This document shows, piece after piece, positions 1-7,905 of a DNA stretch of 14,490 nucleotides. Under the pieces are notes generated by a model. That model searched no databases. It saw nothing but the letters and a program-made list of their open reading frames with translations, and had not been told where the DNA came from. This stretch comes from Chthoniobacterales bacterium. Its GTDB lineage: Bacteria > Verrucomicrobiota > Verrucomicrobiia > Chthoniobacterales > JACTMZ01. The stretch's first letter is position 1. Each line of letters begins with the position of its first letter. Made by a program: the position numbers and the translations under genes. The DNA lies in the NCBI GenBank assembly GCA_017853515.1, contig JAFMJK010000031.1, positions 1 through 14,490 of the forward strand. Direction: 5' to 3'.

Positions 1-783
1 TACCGCGAAGCGAGCTTCCTCAGTCCGCTCTACAACCAGTCGAACTACGGCGGCGCGATCCAGCTGCGCAAGCCCTTCGGCCAGTTCATCGCGGCGAACG
101 TGGAATACAAGCTCGAGGGGGTCGACATCTTCGACATCGCCGACGATGCGCCGGTGCAGATTTCCTCGCAGGAGGGGCTCTACACCCGCAGCGCCTTTTC
201 CGGCGGCCTCACGTGGGACTCGCGCGACAACCTCTTCCTGACCCGCCGCGGCACTTACCTCAACCTGAGCGGCTTCGTGGCCGGCGGCGGGCTCGGCGGC
301 GATGTGCAGGATTACGGCGTGTCCCTCGAAGGTTCGCAGCACGTGCTCCTGCCCTGGGACATCATCTTTCTCTTCAAGGGCCAGTTGGCCACCGTCAGCT
401 CGTGGGGCGGCTCGGACGATGTTCCCATTTTCGACCGCCTCTGGCTGGGCGGCGCCAACAACCTGCGCGGCTTCAATTTCCGCGAGGTCGGGCCGAACGT
501 CGACGGCGACTACTACGGCGGCAATACCCTGGGTTACATGACCCTGGAAATGACCTTCCCGATCATCAGCCGCGTCCGCGGGGCGTTCTTCACCGACTGG
601 GGCTTTGTCAACGAGCCGTCCTGGAACTTCGACGCCGGCGGCTACAATGCCGACTACGGCTTCGGTATCCGCCTCGACCTGCCCATCGGCCCGATCCGTA
701 TCGACTACGGTATTCCCTTCGTCTCCGACGCCTACAACGGGGGGTCGGGCAAGATCCAGTTCAACATCGGATACCAATTTTGA
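1..783 (+). CDS. bamA: BamA (Omp85 family) outer-membrane protein assembly factor, C-terminal part
   Basis: Frame 1 is open from the first base to the TGA at 781-783, giving 260 residues of a gene that begins upstream of the window. The visible part is most of an Omp85 transmembrane beta barrel: alternating aromatic/polar strands, the conserved strand-turn LTWDSRDN followed by TRRGTYL, and the loop-6 signature LWLGGANNLRGF with the RGF tripeptide at residues 156-158 of the fragment. The protein ends IQFNIGYQF, a typical C-terminal beta-signal with terminal Phe. BamA folds and inserts beta-barrel proteins into the outer membrane; the N-terminal POTRA domains would lie upstream and are not visible. 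The following ompH and lpxD genes are the classic bamA neighbours, which favours BamA over the related TamA. The start cannot be seen. Confidence 0.92.
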   Translation, partial: YREASFLSPLYNQSNYGGAIQLRKPFGQFIAANVEYKLEGVDIFDIADDAPVQISSQEGLYTRSAFSGGLTWDSRDNLFLTRRGTYLNLSGFVAGGGLGGDVQDYGVSLEGSQHVLLPWDIIFLFKGQLATVSSWGGSDDVPIFDRLWLGGANNLRGFNFREVGPNVDGDYYGGNTLGYMTLEMTFPIISRVRGAFFTDWGFVNEPSWNFDAGGYNADYGFGIRLDLPIGPIRIDYGIPFVSDAYNGGSGKIQFNIGYQF

Positions 784-790
784 ACGTCCG

Positions 791-806
791 GACCCCTGCG
801 GGGGTC
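791..806 (+). terminator. GC-rich hairpin after bamA (possible weak terminator or attenuator)
   Basis: GACCCC at 791-796 pairs perfectly with GGGGTC at 801-806 across the 4-nt loop TGCG, starting seven bases after the bamA stop. No clear U-tract follows: the next bases are TGATCAAAAGTCTTT. Full intrinsic termination is therefore doubtful. It could lower read-through into ompH or protect the 3' end of the bamA message. Confidence 0.35.
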
Positions 807-818
807 TGATCAAAAGTC

Positions 819-847
819 TTTACACGCCCTGCCGGGCACCCAAGATT
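819..847 (+). promoter_or_regulatory. Weak candidate sigma70-type promoter for ompH
   Basis: TTTACA (819-824) matches the -35 consensus at five of six positions. AAGATT (842-847), which matches the -10 at only three of six, lies 17 bases downstream. Transcription would start near 855, leaving almost no leader before the ompH ATG at 861. The gap sits just after a hairpin, a sensible place for a new promoter, but the -10 match is poor and this could be chance. Confidence 0.2.
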
Positions 848-860
848 CACCTTCAACCTT

Positions 861-1445
861 ATGAAAAAACTGCTCCCGTTCCTCGCTGTCACCATAGCCC
901 TCGGCGCCACGCCGGCCTTCGCCCAGATGAAAGTCGGTATCGTGGACATGAACAAAGTGTTCACCAGCTACTATAAAACCAAGGAAGCCGAGACGCGCCT
1001 CAACGACGCCCGCGCCCAGGCCAAGACGGACCTCGACAGCCGCCTCGAGACCCTCAAGTCCAACATGGAAGAGATCAACAAGCTCGAGGCCGACACCAAG
1101 AAACCCGAGCTCGCCTCCGACAAAAAAGAAACGGCGATCAAGCAGCGCGACGAGAAAATCAACGAGGTGCGCAACCTCGACCGCGAAATCGGCGAGTTCC
1201 GCCAGACCCGCGAGCGCCAGTTGCAGGAGCAATTCATGCGCATGCGCGGCGATATCGTGCAGGACATCATGAAAGTCGTGGATTCCAAGGTGAAGTCCGA
1301 AGGTTTTGATCTCGTCCTCGATTCTTCCGGTCTCGGCATCAGCCAGGTGAAGGTTGTCCTCTACTCCGCGCCGTCCATGGATTTCAGCGACAGCATCATC
1401 TCCACGCTGAACGCCTCCGCGCCGAAGAAACCCGCCTCCAACTGA
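861..1445 (+). CDS. OmpH/Skp-family periplasmic chaperone
   Basis: A 194-residue protein with a clear Sec signal peptide (MKKLL, hydrophobic core, TPAFA, cleavage after A21). The mature start MKVGIVDMNKVF is the conserved first strand of the Skp/OmpH fold. Residues about 38-125 are a charged, Lys/Glu/Gln-rich coiled coil, matching the two long tentacle helices of Skp, and the chain returns to the body domain with GFDLVLDSSG near residue 150. Skp forms a trimer that holds unfolded outer-membrane proteins in the periplasm for delivery to BamA. The position between bamA and lpxD is the widely conserved arrangement. The length is slightly above the roughly 160 residues of E. coli Skp because of a short Ala/Lys/Pro tail. 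There is no obvious Shine-Dalgarno before the ATG; the start is set by the signal peptide. Confidence 0.9.
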   Translation: MKKLLPFLAVTIALGATPAFAQMKVGIVDMNKVFTSYYKTKEAETRLNDARAQAKTDLDSRLETLKSNMEEINKLEADTKKPELASDKKETAIKQRDEKINEVRNLDREIGEFRQTRERQLQEQFMRMRGDIVQDIMKVVDSKVKSEGFDLVLDSSGLGISQVKVVLYSAPSMDFSDSIISTLNASAPKKPASN

Positions 1446-1475
1446 CGGCACCGCGCGCCGCGCGGAGATTTTTCG

Positions 1476-2492
1476 ATGCCGACTGTTTCCGAACTCGCCG
1501 CCCTCGTGGGCGGCGAAGTTTTTTCCGGGCCGGGCGATGCCGTCATCGACGGCCCCGCCGCCCTCGACACCGCGCGCCCGGGAGAGATCTCCTTTTTCTC
1601 CCATCCGCGTTACGCCGCCGATCTCAAAACGACAAAGGCCACGGCTGTCCTCGTGCCGCGCGATTTCGCCGGCGAGACATCGGCTGCCTGTATCCGGGTC
1701 GACAATCCCTCGGGTGCGTTCACCCGCATCACGGCGGAGTTCGTTCGCGAACCTGTGATGCCGCCCGCGGGAATCCATCCTTCGGCCGTCGTGCATGCGG
1801 GTGCGCAAATCGCGCCCGAAGCCAGCGTGGGCGAGAATGTCGTCGTCATGCCCGGGGCAGTCATCGGCGCGGGCAGCGTCGTCATGGCCGGGGCTTACGT
1901 CGGAGAAAACGCGCGCATCGGATCCGGCTGCCTCCTCCATCCGCACGCCGTCCTGTCCCAAGGGTGCGTTCTCGGCGACCGGGTTGTTTTGCATTCCGGC
2001 GCGGTGGTCGGCTCGGATGGTTTCGGCTACGACACGCGCGACGGGAAGCACCACAAAATTCCGCAGAGCGGAATCGTCGTGGTCGGAGATGACGTGGAGA
2101 TCGGTGCCAACACGACGATCGACCGCGCGCGCTTCGGCCGCACCGTGATCGGCGAGGGGACCAAAATCGACAACCTTGTCATGATCGCCCACAACGTGGT
2201 CATCGGCAAACACTGCATCATCTGCTCGCAAGTCGGCATCGCGGGAAGCGCGCAGATCGGAAACTATGTCATACTCGCCGGTCAGGCCGGCATCGTCGGT
2301 CACATCAAAATCGGCGACGGCTCGATCATCGGCGCGCAGACCGGCGTGAGCAACGACGTCGAACCGGGCGCGCGGGTCGTCGGCAGCCCCCCGAGGCCGA
2401 TCGGGCAGTGGAAACGTTCCATCGTGCGCGTCGACAAGCTTGGCGAGCTCTACGACAGGGTGAAAGCCCTCGAAACCAAAGTCGGCGGCTGA
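1476..2492 (+). CDS. lpxD: LpxD, UDP-3-O-acylglucosamine N-acyltransferase
   Basis: This 338-residue protein has the LpxD architecture. An N-terminal uridine-binding domain spans about residues 1-100 (includes GEISFFSHPRY). A left-handed beta-helix of hexapeptide repeats spans about 100-310. A C-terminal helix (QWKRSIVRVDKLGELYDRV) follows. The catalytic motif MIAHNVVIG places His at residue 239, the same number as the E. coli catalytic base. The motif GSDGFGYD at about residue 180 is typical of the family. LpxD adds the second 3-hydroxyacyl chain, N-linked, to UDP-3-O-acyl-glucosamine at the third step of lipid A synthesis in the cytoplasm, so the organism makes LPS. The start ATG has a GGAG eight bases upstream (1464-1467). 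The stop overlaps the cutA start by one base, suggesting translational coupling. Confidence 0.95.
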   Translation: MPTVSELAALVGGEVFSGPGDAVIDGPAALDTARPGEISFFSHPRYAADLKTTKATAVLVPRDFAGETSAACIRVDNPSGAFTRITAEFVREPVMPPAGIHPSAVVHAGAQIAPEASVGENVVVMPGAVIGAGSVVMAGAYVGENARIGSGCLLHPHAVLSQGCVLGDRVVLHSGAVVGSDGFGYDTRDGKHHKIPQSGIVVVGDDVEIGANTTIDRARFGRTVIGEGTKIDNLVMIAHNVVIGKHCIICSQVGIAGSAQIGNYVILAGQAGIVGHIKIGDGSIIGAQTGVSNDVEPGARVVGSPPRPIGQWKRSIVRVDKLGELYDRVKALETKVGG

Positions 2493-2806
2493 TGCTGCTC
2501 GTCCTGACCAGTTTTCCCGACGCGGACACGGCCGCGACCGCCGCCCGCACATTGGTCGGCGAAAAACTCGCGGCCTGCGGAACGCTTCTTCCGGGGGCCC
2601 GCTCCATCTACGAATGGGAGGGAAAGATGGAAGACAATGCCGAGGTCCTTCTTCTCCTCAAGACGGGGTCCGCCCTCTACGCCAAACTCGAGAAGCGCCT
2701 GGCCAAACTGCATCCTTACGAGGTTCCCGAGATCATCGCGTGGGAACCCGGCGCGGTCCACCGGCCCTATGCCGCGTGGGTTGCCGCTGCGCTCGGCGAA
2801 GCCTAA
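2492..2806 (+). CDS. cutA: CutA family protein (divalent-ion tolerance / PII-like trimer)
   Basis: From the ATG that shares its A with the lpxD stop (TGATG), this encodes 104 residues, the normal CutA size. Family motifs run in order: LTSFPDADTA (5-14), EKLAACGTLLPGA (24-36), SIYEWEGKMED (38-48), LLLLKT (53-58) and LHPYEVPEIIAW (73-84). CutA1 proteins form very stable ferredoxin-like trimers related in fold to PII. They are named from E. coli copper-tolerance mutants, but their molecular role is still poorly defined. The same frame is open further upstream inside lpxD (an ATG at 2408), but that stretch is antisense-like filler without homology and would overlap lpxD by 85 bases. The downstream trpC start is nine bases after the stop. 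Confidence 0.92.
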   Translation: MLLVLTSFPDADTAATAARTLVGEKLAACGTLLPGARSIYEWEGKMEDNAEVLLLLKTGSALYAKLEKRLAKLHPYEVPEIIAWEPGAVHRPYAAWVAAALGEA

Positions 2807-2815
2807 GCTTCCGTC

Positions 2816-3643
2816 GTGACCATCCTCGACCGCATCCTGCCCGACGTGCGTCGCGAACTCGACGAGGCGCGTGCTGCTGTCCCGCTCGAAGACATCATGC
2901 GGCGCGCGGCGGCGGCGAAACCTCCGCGCGATTTCGCCGGGGCGCTCACCGCGGAGGGATTCGGTCTCATCGCCGAGTGGAAACACCGCTCGCCCAGCGT
3001 GGGCGAAATGCGGGCGAAAAACGTCATGGATGCCCCGGCGGCCTACGAAAGCTCGCCGGTCGTCCGCGCTGTTTCCGTCCTGACCAACGCAACGCACTTC
3101 GGCGGAACCACCGGAGACTTGGCGCGGATCGCCGCCGGCTCGACCAAACCCGTTCTCCGCAAAGATTTCATCCTCGATCCCTACCAAATTTACGCCGCGC
3201 GGGCCGCGGGGGCGGATGCCGTTTTGCTCATGGCCAACGTCCTCTCCGCCGAGCGCATGGCGGAATTGCACGAGTTGGTCCTCGAACTCGGCATGGAATC
3301 CCTCTTCGAGGTGCACGAGGCGCAGGAGATCGACTCCCTGCCGGCCAATGCCCGCGTGGTCGGGATCAACAGCCGCAAATTCAAGTCGCGCGAGGGTCTG
3401 GTCGCGCACGGACAAAGCCGCGAGGAGGATTTCACCCTGGATTTCGGCGCGTTCGAATTGGCGCAAAACCTGCCGGCCGGATGCGTCCGTGTGGCCGAAA
3501 GCGGGGTGACCCCGGCCACGGTCGCCCCGTTGGCGCGGCATTTCGACGCCGCCCTGGTTGGAACATCCCTGCTCCGCGATCCGCGCGGCGTGGAGGCCGC
3601 TTTGGGGGAATTCGCCGCGGCGCTTGCCGGGGCGGGGCGCTGA
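2816..3643 (+). CDS. trpC: Indole-3-glycerol phosphate synthase (TrpC)
   Basis: A 275-residue TIM-barrel enzyme starting at GTG, nine bases after cutA; no ATG fits the N-terminus. It closes the indole ring of CdRP to give indole-3-glycerol phosphate in tryptophan synthesis. Active-site residues are present: E54 and K56 in IAEWKHRSPS, K116 in LRKDFILDPYQI, E165 in LFEVHE, N185 in GINSRKF and S229 in VAESG. The phosphate-binding end ALVGTSLLRDP is also present. Some positions are less usual: Trp before the catalytic Lys (commonly Ile/Val/Cys), VLTNATHFGGTTGDL where most have a D-x-x-F-F-G-G-S version, and Lys after the INSR motif where Asp is common. No other trp gene is in the window, so the gene is not in a local trp operon. 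A specialised paralogue is possible, but the complete active site argues for a true synthase. Confidence 0.87.
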   Translation: MTILDRILPDVRRELDEARAAVPLEDIMRRAAAAKPPRDFAGALTAEGFGLIAEWKHRSPSVGEMRAKNVMDAPAAYESSPVVRAVSVLTNATHFGGTTGDLARIAAGSTKPVLRKDFILDPYQIYAARAAGADAVLLMANVLSAERMAELHELVLELGMESLFEVHEAQEIDSLPANARVVGINSRKFKSREGLVAHGQSREEDFTLDFGAFELAQNLPAGCVRVAESGVTPATVAPLARHFDAALVGTSLLRDPRGVEAALGEFAAALAGAGR

Positions 3644-3662
3644 AGTCCATTCTTCGCGGGTC

Positions 3663-4688
3663 ATGGCGGGCAAAGATTTTCTGCGGGAAGCGGTCGAGGC
3701 GCCGGAGACGCCCCTCGATGTTTCTTTGCGCCCGCCCCATTTCGCGGAATTTTCCGGACAGGCCCGCGTCGTCGAACGTTTGCAATTGATGGTCGATGCC
3801 GCCCGCCAGCGAGGCGACGTGCTGCAGCACGTGCTTCTCTCCGGGCCTCCGGGCTTGGGCAAAACCACGCTGGCCCACATTCTCGGCAATGCCATGGGCG
3901 CCGAGGTCAAGTGCACCAGCGGTCCCACCATCGAGAAAGCGGGCGACCTGGCCGGCTTGCTCACCACGCTGCCGGAGGGGGCGATCCTTTTCATCGACGA
4001 AATCCACCGACTGCAGGCCTCGATCGAGGAATACCTTTATCCGGCGATGGAAGACTACAAAGTCGACATCATCATCGACCAGGGCCCCAACGCGCGCAGC
4101 GTGCGGCTCAATTTGCCGAAGTTCACCCTTGTCGGCGCGACGACGCGCTCCGGCATGATCAGCGCTCCGCTCCGCTCGCGCTTCGGCATGACCTGCCGGC
4201 TCGATTATTACGAGGCGGAGGAATTGGTGAAGATCGTCGAACGCAGCGCCGGATTGCTCGGCGTGGCCGTGGAGAGCGGAGGCGCGCGCGAAATCGCCAA
4301 CCGTTCGCGCGGCACACCGCGCATCGCCAACAATCTTCTGCAGTGGTGCCGCGACTACGCCCAAGTCCGCGCCCAAGGCATCATCACCGCGGAGACCGCT
4401 GCTGCGGCCCTGACCATGCTCGACATCGACGGCGACGGACTCGACGAAATGGACAAGCGCATTCTCGAGGCGATCATCCACCGTTTCGGCGGCGGTCCGG
4501 TCGGACTCAATTCGCTCGCCGTGGCGGTCGGCGAGGAGGCCGGCACGCTCGAAGAAGTGCACGAGCCGTTCCTCATCATGCGCGGCTACTTGCAGCGCAC
4601 CCCGCAGGGTCGCACCGCCATGCCCGCAGCGTTCCGTAAACTCGGCGCCGTTCCGCCTTCCTCTTCGGGCGATCTCTTCGCCCGGTAA
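3663..4688 (+). CDS. ruvB: Holliday junction branch-migration ATPase RuvB
   Basis: From the ATG at 3663 this is 341 residues, the usual RuvB length. The frame stays open upstream into trpC, but the family N-terminus begins here, with LRPPHFAEFSGQ about 20 residues in. Motifs: Walker A GPPGLGKT (61-68), Walker B LFIDEIHRL with DEIH at 112-115, sensor 1 GATTRSG (158-164), the arginine-finger region PLRSRFG (169-175), sensor 2 RGTPRIANNLL, and the C-terminal winged helix (RFGGGPVGLNSLA, then LIMRGYLQRTPQGR). RuvB hexamers drive branch migration with RuvA and RuvC during recombination repair. Neither ruvA nor ruvC is adjacent, which is common outside the proteobacteria. It starts 19 bases after trpC without a clear ribosome-binding site. 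Confidence 0.96.
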   Translation: MAGKDFLREAVEAPETPLDVSLRPPHFAEFSGQARVVERLQLMVDAARQRGDVLQHVLLSGPPGLGKTTLAHILGNAMGAEVKCTSGPTIEKAGDLAGLLTTLPEGAILFIDEIHRLQASIEEYLYPAMEDYKVDIIIDQGPNARSVRLNLPKFTLVGATTRSGMISAPLRSRFGMTCRLDYYEAEELVKIVERSAGLLGVAVESGGAREIANRSRGTPRIANNLLQWCRDYAQVRAQGIITAETAAAALTMLDIDGDGLDEMDKRILEAIIHRFGGGPVGLNSLAVAVGEEAGTLEEVHEPFLIMRGYLQRTPQGRTAMPAAFRKLGAVPPSSSGDLFAR

Positions 4689-4700
4689 CACGCGCCAACG

Positions 4701-5819
4701 ATGCAGCAAAGCCTCACCGGCCGTCCGCGCAAAATCGCCTTCGTTTTCACCTCGATGCCGGTCGGCGGCGCCGAGGACTTCGCCCTCGGTGCCGGGCCGC
4801 ATCTCGCCCCGGACTTCGAAGCGCACTACGTGTGCCTGCGCGAATACGGACGGCTCGGAGAAGAAGCGAAAAGCGCCGGGCGACGCATTGACCTTGTCCG
4901 CGTCTTCACCTCGCGCTGGATCACCCCGTGGTCCATCCGTCGTTTTGCCGCATGGCTGAAAAGCGAGCAGATCGCCGTGGTGCATTCGCAAACGCATCAT
5001 GCGCATGTCTTCGCGACCAAAGCCGCCAAGTCGCTCGGCATTCCTTCGGTTGTCCATCAGCAGAAAACCTTGCATCCATTGCCGCCGCGGAGGGCGCGCA
5101 TCTTCCGCGCGTGCCTCGAGCGCGCTTCGCATGTCGTGGCTCTCTCCGCCCGGACTGCGCGGGACATGGAGCGGACATTTGCGCTCCCTGCGGGAAAAAT
5201 TTCCATTGTTGCCAACGGAATTGAACGCAGGGACTTCCAACCGGCAGCGGATCGCGCCGCTTTGCGCCGCGAACTCGGATTGCCCGGAAGCGGACTGCTT
5301 GTCGGCAGCGTCGGACGCCTTCACCAGCACAAAAGCCACGAAACAACCGTCGAGGCCGTGGCCTTGGCGCGCAAACAGGGGGTCGAAGTCACCGCGGTGC
5401 TGGTCGGCGAGGGAGCGCGTCGAGAGACACTGGAACGTCTGGCGCGCGAGCGCGGGGTTGCCGATGCGATCGTCTTCGCAGGCGCGCGACGTCCCGTCGC
5501 CCCGTGGATGCAGGCCCTCGATCTTTTCGTGCTTCCTTCCGTCTGGGAAGGCCAGCCATTGGCCATGCTCCAAGCCGTGGCCTGCGGCGTGCCGGTGCTG
5601 GCCAGCAATATCGAAGGCAACACCGCGGTGCTCGGAAGCGATCATCCCGGCCTGTTCCCGCCCGGTGACGCGGCGTGGCTGGCCAGACTGATGACCAGCG
5701 CGGCACGCGATCCCGCTTTACTCCTGCAACTTCGCGAGAGTCAACAGCGGGTCGATATTCCCTGGAGCGATCAGTCCGCGCGTCAGTTGGCGGACATTTA
5801 CCGCACGCTGCTCTCATGA
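4701..5819 (+). CDS. GT4-type (GT-B fold) glycosyltransferase, first of the glycan block
   Basis: A 372-residue two-domain GT-B protein. The N-terminal Rossmann domain opens with KIAFVFTSMPVGGAED, the acceptor-side glycine loop seen in GT4 enzymes (VGGAE). The linker IVANGIERRDF and the domain-2 start LLVGSVGRLHQHKSH are typical. The donor-binding region reads DLFVLPSVWEGQPLAMLQAVACGVPV. In the usual E-x7-E donor motif the first Glu is present (E283) but the second is Gln (Q291). Such enzymes are retaining glycosyltransferases that use nucleotide sugars at the cytoplasmic face, typically in LPS, exopolysaccharide or glycolipid synthesis; the sugar cannot be read from the sequence. The gene starts 12 bases after ruvB, and its stop overlaps the next glycosyltransferase start in an ATGA, implying translational coupling. 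Confidence 0.85.
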   Translation: MQQSLTGRPRKIAFVFTSMPVGGAEDFALGAGPHLAPDFEAHYVCLREYGRLGEEAKSAGRRIDLVRVFTSRWITPWSIRRFAAWLKSEQIAVVHSQTHHAHVFATKAAKSLGIPSVVHQQKTLHPLPPRRARIFRACLERASHVVALSARTARDMERTFALPAGKISIVANGIERRDFQPAADRAALRRELGLPGSGLLVGSVGRLHQHKSHETTVEAVALARKQGVEVTAVLVGEGARRETLERLARERGVADAIVFAGARRPVAPWMQALDLFVLPSVWEGQPLAMLQAVACGVPVLASNIEGNTAVLGSDHPGLFPPGDAAWLARLMTSAARDPALLLQLRESQQRVDIPWSDQSARQLADIYRTLLS

Positions 5820-7024
5820 ATCCCCTGCGCATCGCCATTCTCGCTCCGACCTTCCTGCCGAAGTGCTCGGGCGCGGAGGTTTTTCACCACAATCTCGCCT
5901 CGCGCCTTGCGGCCAACGGGCATCATGTCACCGTCGTCGCGCCTCGCTCCCGCTTGCGCCAGCTTCGCGCGCAGGGCTGGAATCTTCCCTACGAGCTGGC
6001 GGCCTATCCGGACAAGCGCTGGAACTGGCTCAAGCGCCACCGCCGCTTTGCCTTCTGGCTCAACCGCCGTGCTTTGTCCGCTCTGCAACGCAAACACCGC
6101 TTCGATGTCTGGCATGCCTTCGTTCTTTATCCGGCCGGGGTTGTTTTGGCCGATTGGCAACGCTCATCCGGCATTCCCGGCGTGGTCCGCGCGGTCGGCG
6201 ACGACGTCTCGGGCTTGCCGTCGCGCGGGCACGAAGCCCATGTCACGGGGGCCATCCGCGAAAAGTTGCCCCTCGCGGACTGCCTCGTCGCTCTCTCGCG
6301 CGAGATGGCGGACGAGTTGGCCGCACTGGGGATCGCGCGGGACAAAATCCGTATCGTGCCCAACGCGGTCGATGCGGTTCGCTTCACCGCTTCCCCGGAA
6401 AGGCGCGCGGCGGTCAGGTCGGCGTTCGGTCTTCCGGAAAGCGCGTTCGTCTTTCTTTGCGTGGCGAGGAATCATCCGCAAAAAGATTTTGCCACCCTGC
6501 TCGCCGCATTCCGCGCGCTCTGCGCCGAAGCGCCCGAACGCGAACTGCGTCTGGTCATTGCCGGGCGCGACGCCGAGGGCTTGCGCGCGCAGCTCGGCGA
6601 TCTTGCGGGACGCGTGATCCTCTGCGAGTGCGGTGCGGAGAGTGCGGCGCAACAGGTTCCGTCCATGCCCCCGGACAAGCTGGTCGGTCTTTACCTCGCC
6701 GCGGATGCCTTTGTTCTCTCCTCGCTCCTCGAGGGATTCAGCTCCGCGATCATCGAAGCGATGGCCGCCGCCCTGCCGCTTGTCGTGACGGATGTTCCCG
6801 GGATCCGCGGTGTGGTCACCGACAACCGCGAAGGCCTGCTTGTTCCGCCCCGTTCCCCCGCCGCGCTTGCCGCAGCCATGCGCCGGATGGTTGAAGACGC
6901 GACATTGCGCACGCGGCTTTCCTCGGCGGCCCGCGAGACAGCCGCGCGCTACAGTTGGCCGACGGTGGTCGCGGAATACGAAAATCTGTATCGCGAACTG
7001 AGCACTTCACGCTCCCGGCCATGA
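5816..7024 (+). CDS. GT4-type (GT-B fold) glycosyltransferase, second of the glycan block
   Basis: Starting at the ATG inside the ATGA overlap with the preceding gene, this is 402 residues. The N-terminus RIAILAPTFLPKCSGAE followed by LASRLAANGHHVTVVAP is the standard acceptor domain of GT4 enzymes. The linker IRIVPNAVDAVRF and the domain-2 start FLCVARNHPQKDF follow. The donor motif is intact here: LLEGFSSAIIEAMAAALPLV with E306 and E314 forming E-x7-E. It ends with the usual C-terminal helix (YSWPTVVAEYENLYREL) that crosses back to domain 1. It presumably adds a sugar to the same glycan as its upstream neighbour. The frame is open upstream inside the previous gene, but that part has no family resemblance. 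The stop overlaps the sulfotransferase start (ATGA). Confidence 0.88.
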   Translation: MNPLRIAILAPTFLPKCSGAEVFHHNLASRLAANGHHVTVVAPRSRLRQLRAQGWNLPYELAAYPDKRWNWLKRHRRFAFWLNRRALSALQRKHRFDVWHAFVLYPAGVVLADWQRSSGIPGVVRAVGDDVSGLPSRGHEAHVTGAIREKLPLADCLVALSREMADELAALGIARDKIRIVPNAVDAVRFTASPERRAAVRSAFGLPESAFVFLCVARNHPQKDFATLLAAFRALCAEAPERELRLVIAGRDAEGLRAQLGDLAGRVILCECGAESAAQQVPSMPPDKLVGLYLAADAFVLSSLLEGFSSAIIEAMAAALPLVVTDVPGIRGVVTDNREGLLVPPRSPAALAAAMRRMVEDATLRTRLSSAARETAARYSWPTVVAEYENLYRELSTSRSRP

Positions 7025-7854
7025 CCAAAGACGTTCAGCAGATCAAGCAGCGGACACCGCGTCCGGATCTGTCGCTTTTTCCCGGTCTTCTTTATCTCGG
7101 TCCGCAGCGCACGGGTTCGACCTGGCTTCACGCCAATCTCTCGCGCCATCCCGAGGTCCATCTCCATCGCGACAAGGAGACTTTTTATTTTTCGACCCTG
7201 GGGCGCCCCGATGCTCCGCGTTACCGGTTCGATCATCTCGAGGATTACCTCGAATCGTTCCGCGAAGGCGCGGGCACCCGCCTCTTGAAGAATTACCACG
7301 CGCTGCGCCGTTGCGGGGCTTTCTACCGTCCGCGCGTGCGCGGTGATTTCACCGCATCCTACGGCATGCTCGACGAGACTGTCATTGCCGCGATCGTCCG
7401 CCTTCGCCCCGATGTGCGGGGCATCATGCTGGTGCGCGATCCGGTCGAACGTGCTTGGAGCCACGCCAAGAAAGACCTGGTGCGCGGACGCGACCGTGCG
7501 GCGGACGAAGCCGAACTTCTCGACTTCATCCGCTCACCCGACCAACTGGCCCGTGCCGATTATCGTGCAACCATCGTGCGTTGGGTGCGTCATTTGGCGC
7601 CCGGCAGTTTCTTTGTCGCGCCGTATTCCCGCATCGGCACCGATCCGGAAGCGCTCCTCGACGAAATCAGCGCCTTCCTCGGCATCCGCCGTCTCGGCGG
7701 GGCGAGCAAACGGCATGTCACCACCCGCCAAAATGTGACCCCCGAGACGGCTGTCTCTGCCTCGCTCAAGGCCGCGGTGGAGACAACGCTTGCCCCCGCC
7801 ACGGCGTCCTGCCGCGAACTGCTCCGGGAAATCGGGCCCGGTCGCGTCTACTGA
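7021..7854 (+). CDS. PAPS-dependent sulfotransferase
   Basis: A 277-residue protein starting at the ATG in the ATGA overlap with the second glycosyltransferase. It carries both PAPS-binding signatures of the sulfotransferase superfamily. The 5'-phosphosulfate loop is LGPQRTGSTWL (residues 26-36, with R30 and T31 in the usual Lys/Arg-Thr/Ser positions). The 3'-phosphate motif is LVRDPVERAWSH (137-148, with R139 and S147). The spacing and the DKETFYFS segment near residue 51 resemble the heparan-sulfate/Stf-type and Sulfotransfer_3 enzymes that act on carbohydrates or lipids. It would transfer sulfate from PAPS to a hydroxyl group in the cytosol. Its coupling to glycosyltransferases suggests a glycan or glycolipid acceptor, but the substrate cannot be determined. 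No PAPS-synthesis genes are in the window. Confidence 0.88.
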   Translation: MTKDVQQIKQRTPRPDLSLFPGLLYLGPQRTGSTWLHANLSRHPEVHLHRDKETFYFSTLGRPDAPRYRFDHLEDYLESFREGAGTRLLKNYHALRRCGAFYRPRVRGDFTASYGMLDETVIAAIVRLRPDVRGIMLVRDPVERAWSHAKKDLVRGRDRAADEAELLDFIRSPDQLARADYRATIVRWVRHLAPGSFFVAPYSRIGTDPEALLDEISAFLGIRRLGGASKRHVTTRQNVTPETAVSASLKAAVETTLAPATASCRELLREIGPGRVY

Positions 7855-7905
7855 CCGCGCGGAAAATTTGCCAAGAAGCCAAACAAAGGCATCATCGACA
7901 AGTTC

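Noticed and set aside
810..2552. Open frame on the - strand (580 codons) opposite ompH and lpxD
   Set aside because: The repeated Asp/His/Ala/Val-rich pattern is the antisense of hexapeptide-repeat and coiled-coil codons; no independent support.
3432..5645. Very long open frame on the - strand (over 700 codons) opposite trpC, ruvB and the first glycosyltransferase
   Set aside because: It lies antisense to three well-supported genes, its translation is Arg/Gly/Ala/His-rich with no recognisable motif, and GC-rich coding DNA commonly leaves the complementary frame free of stops.
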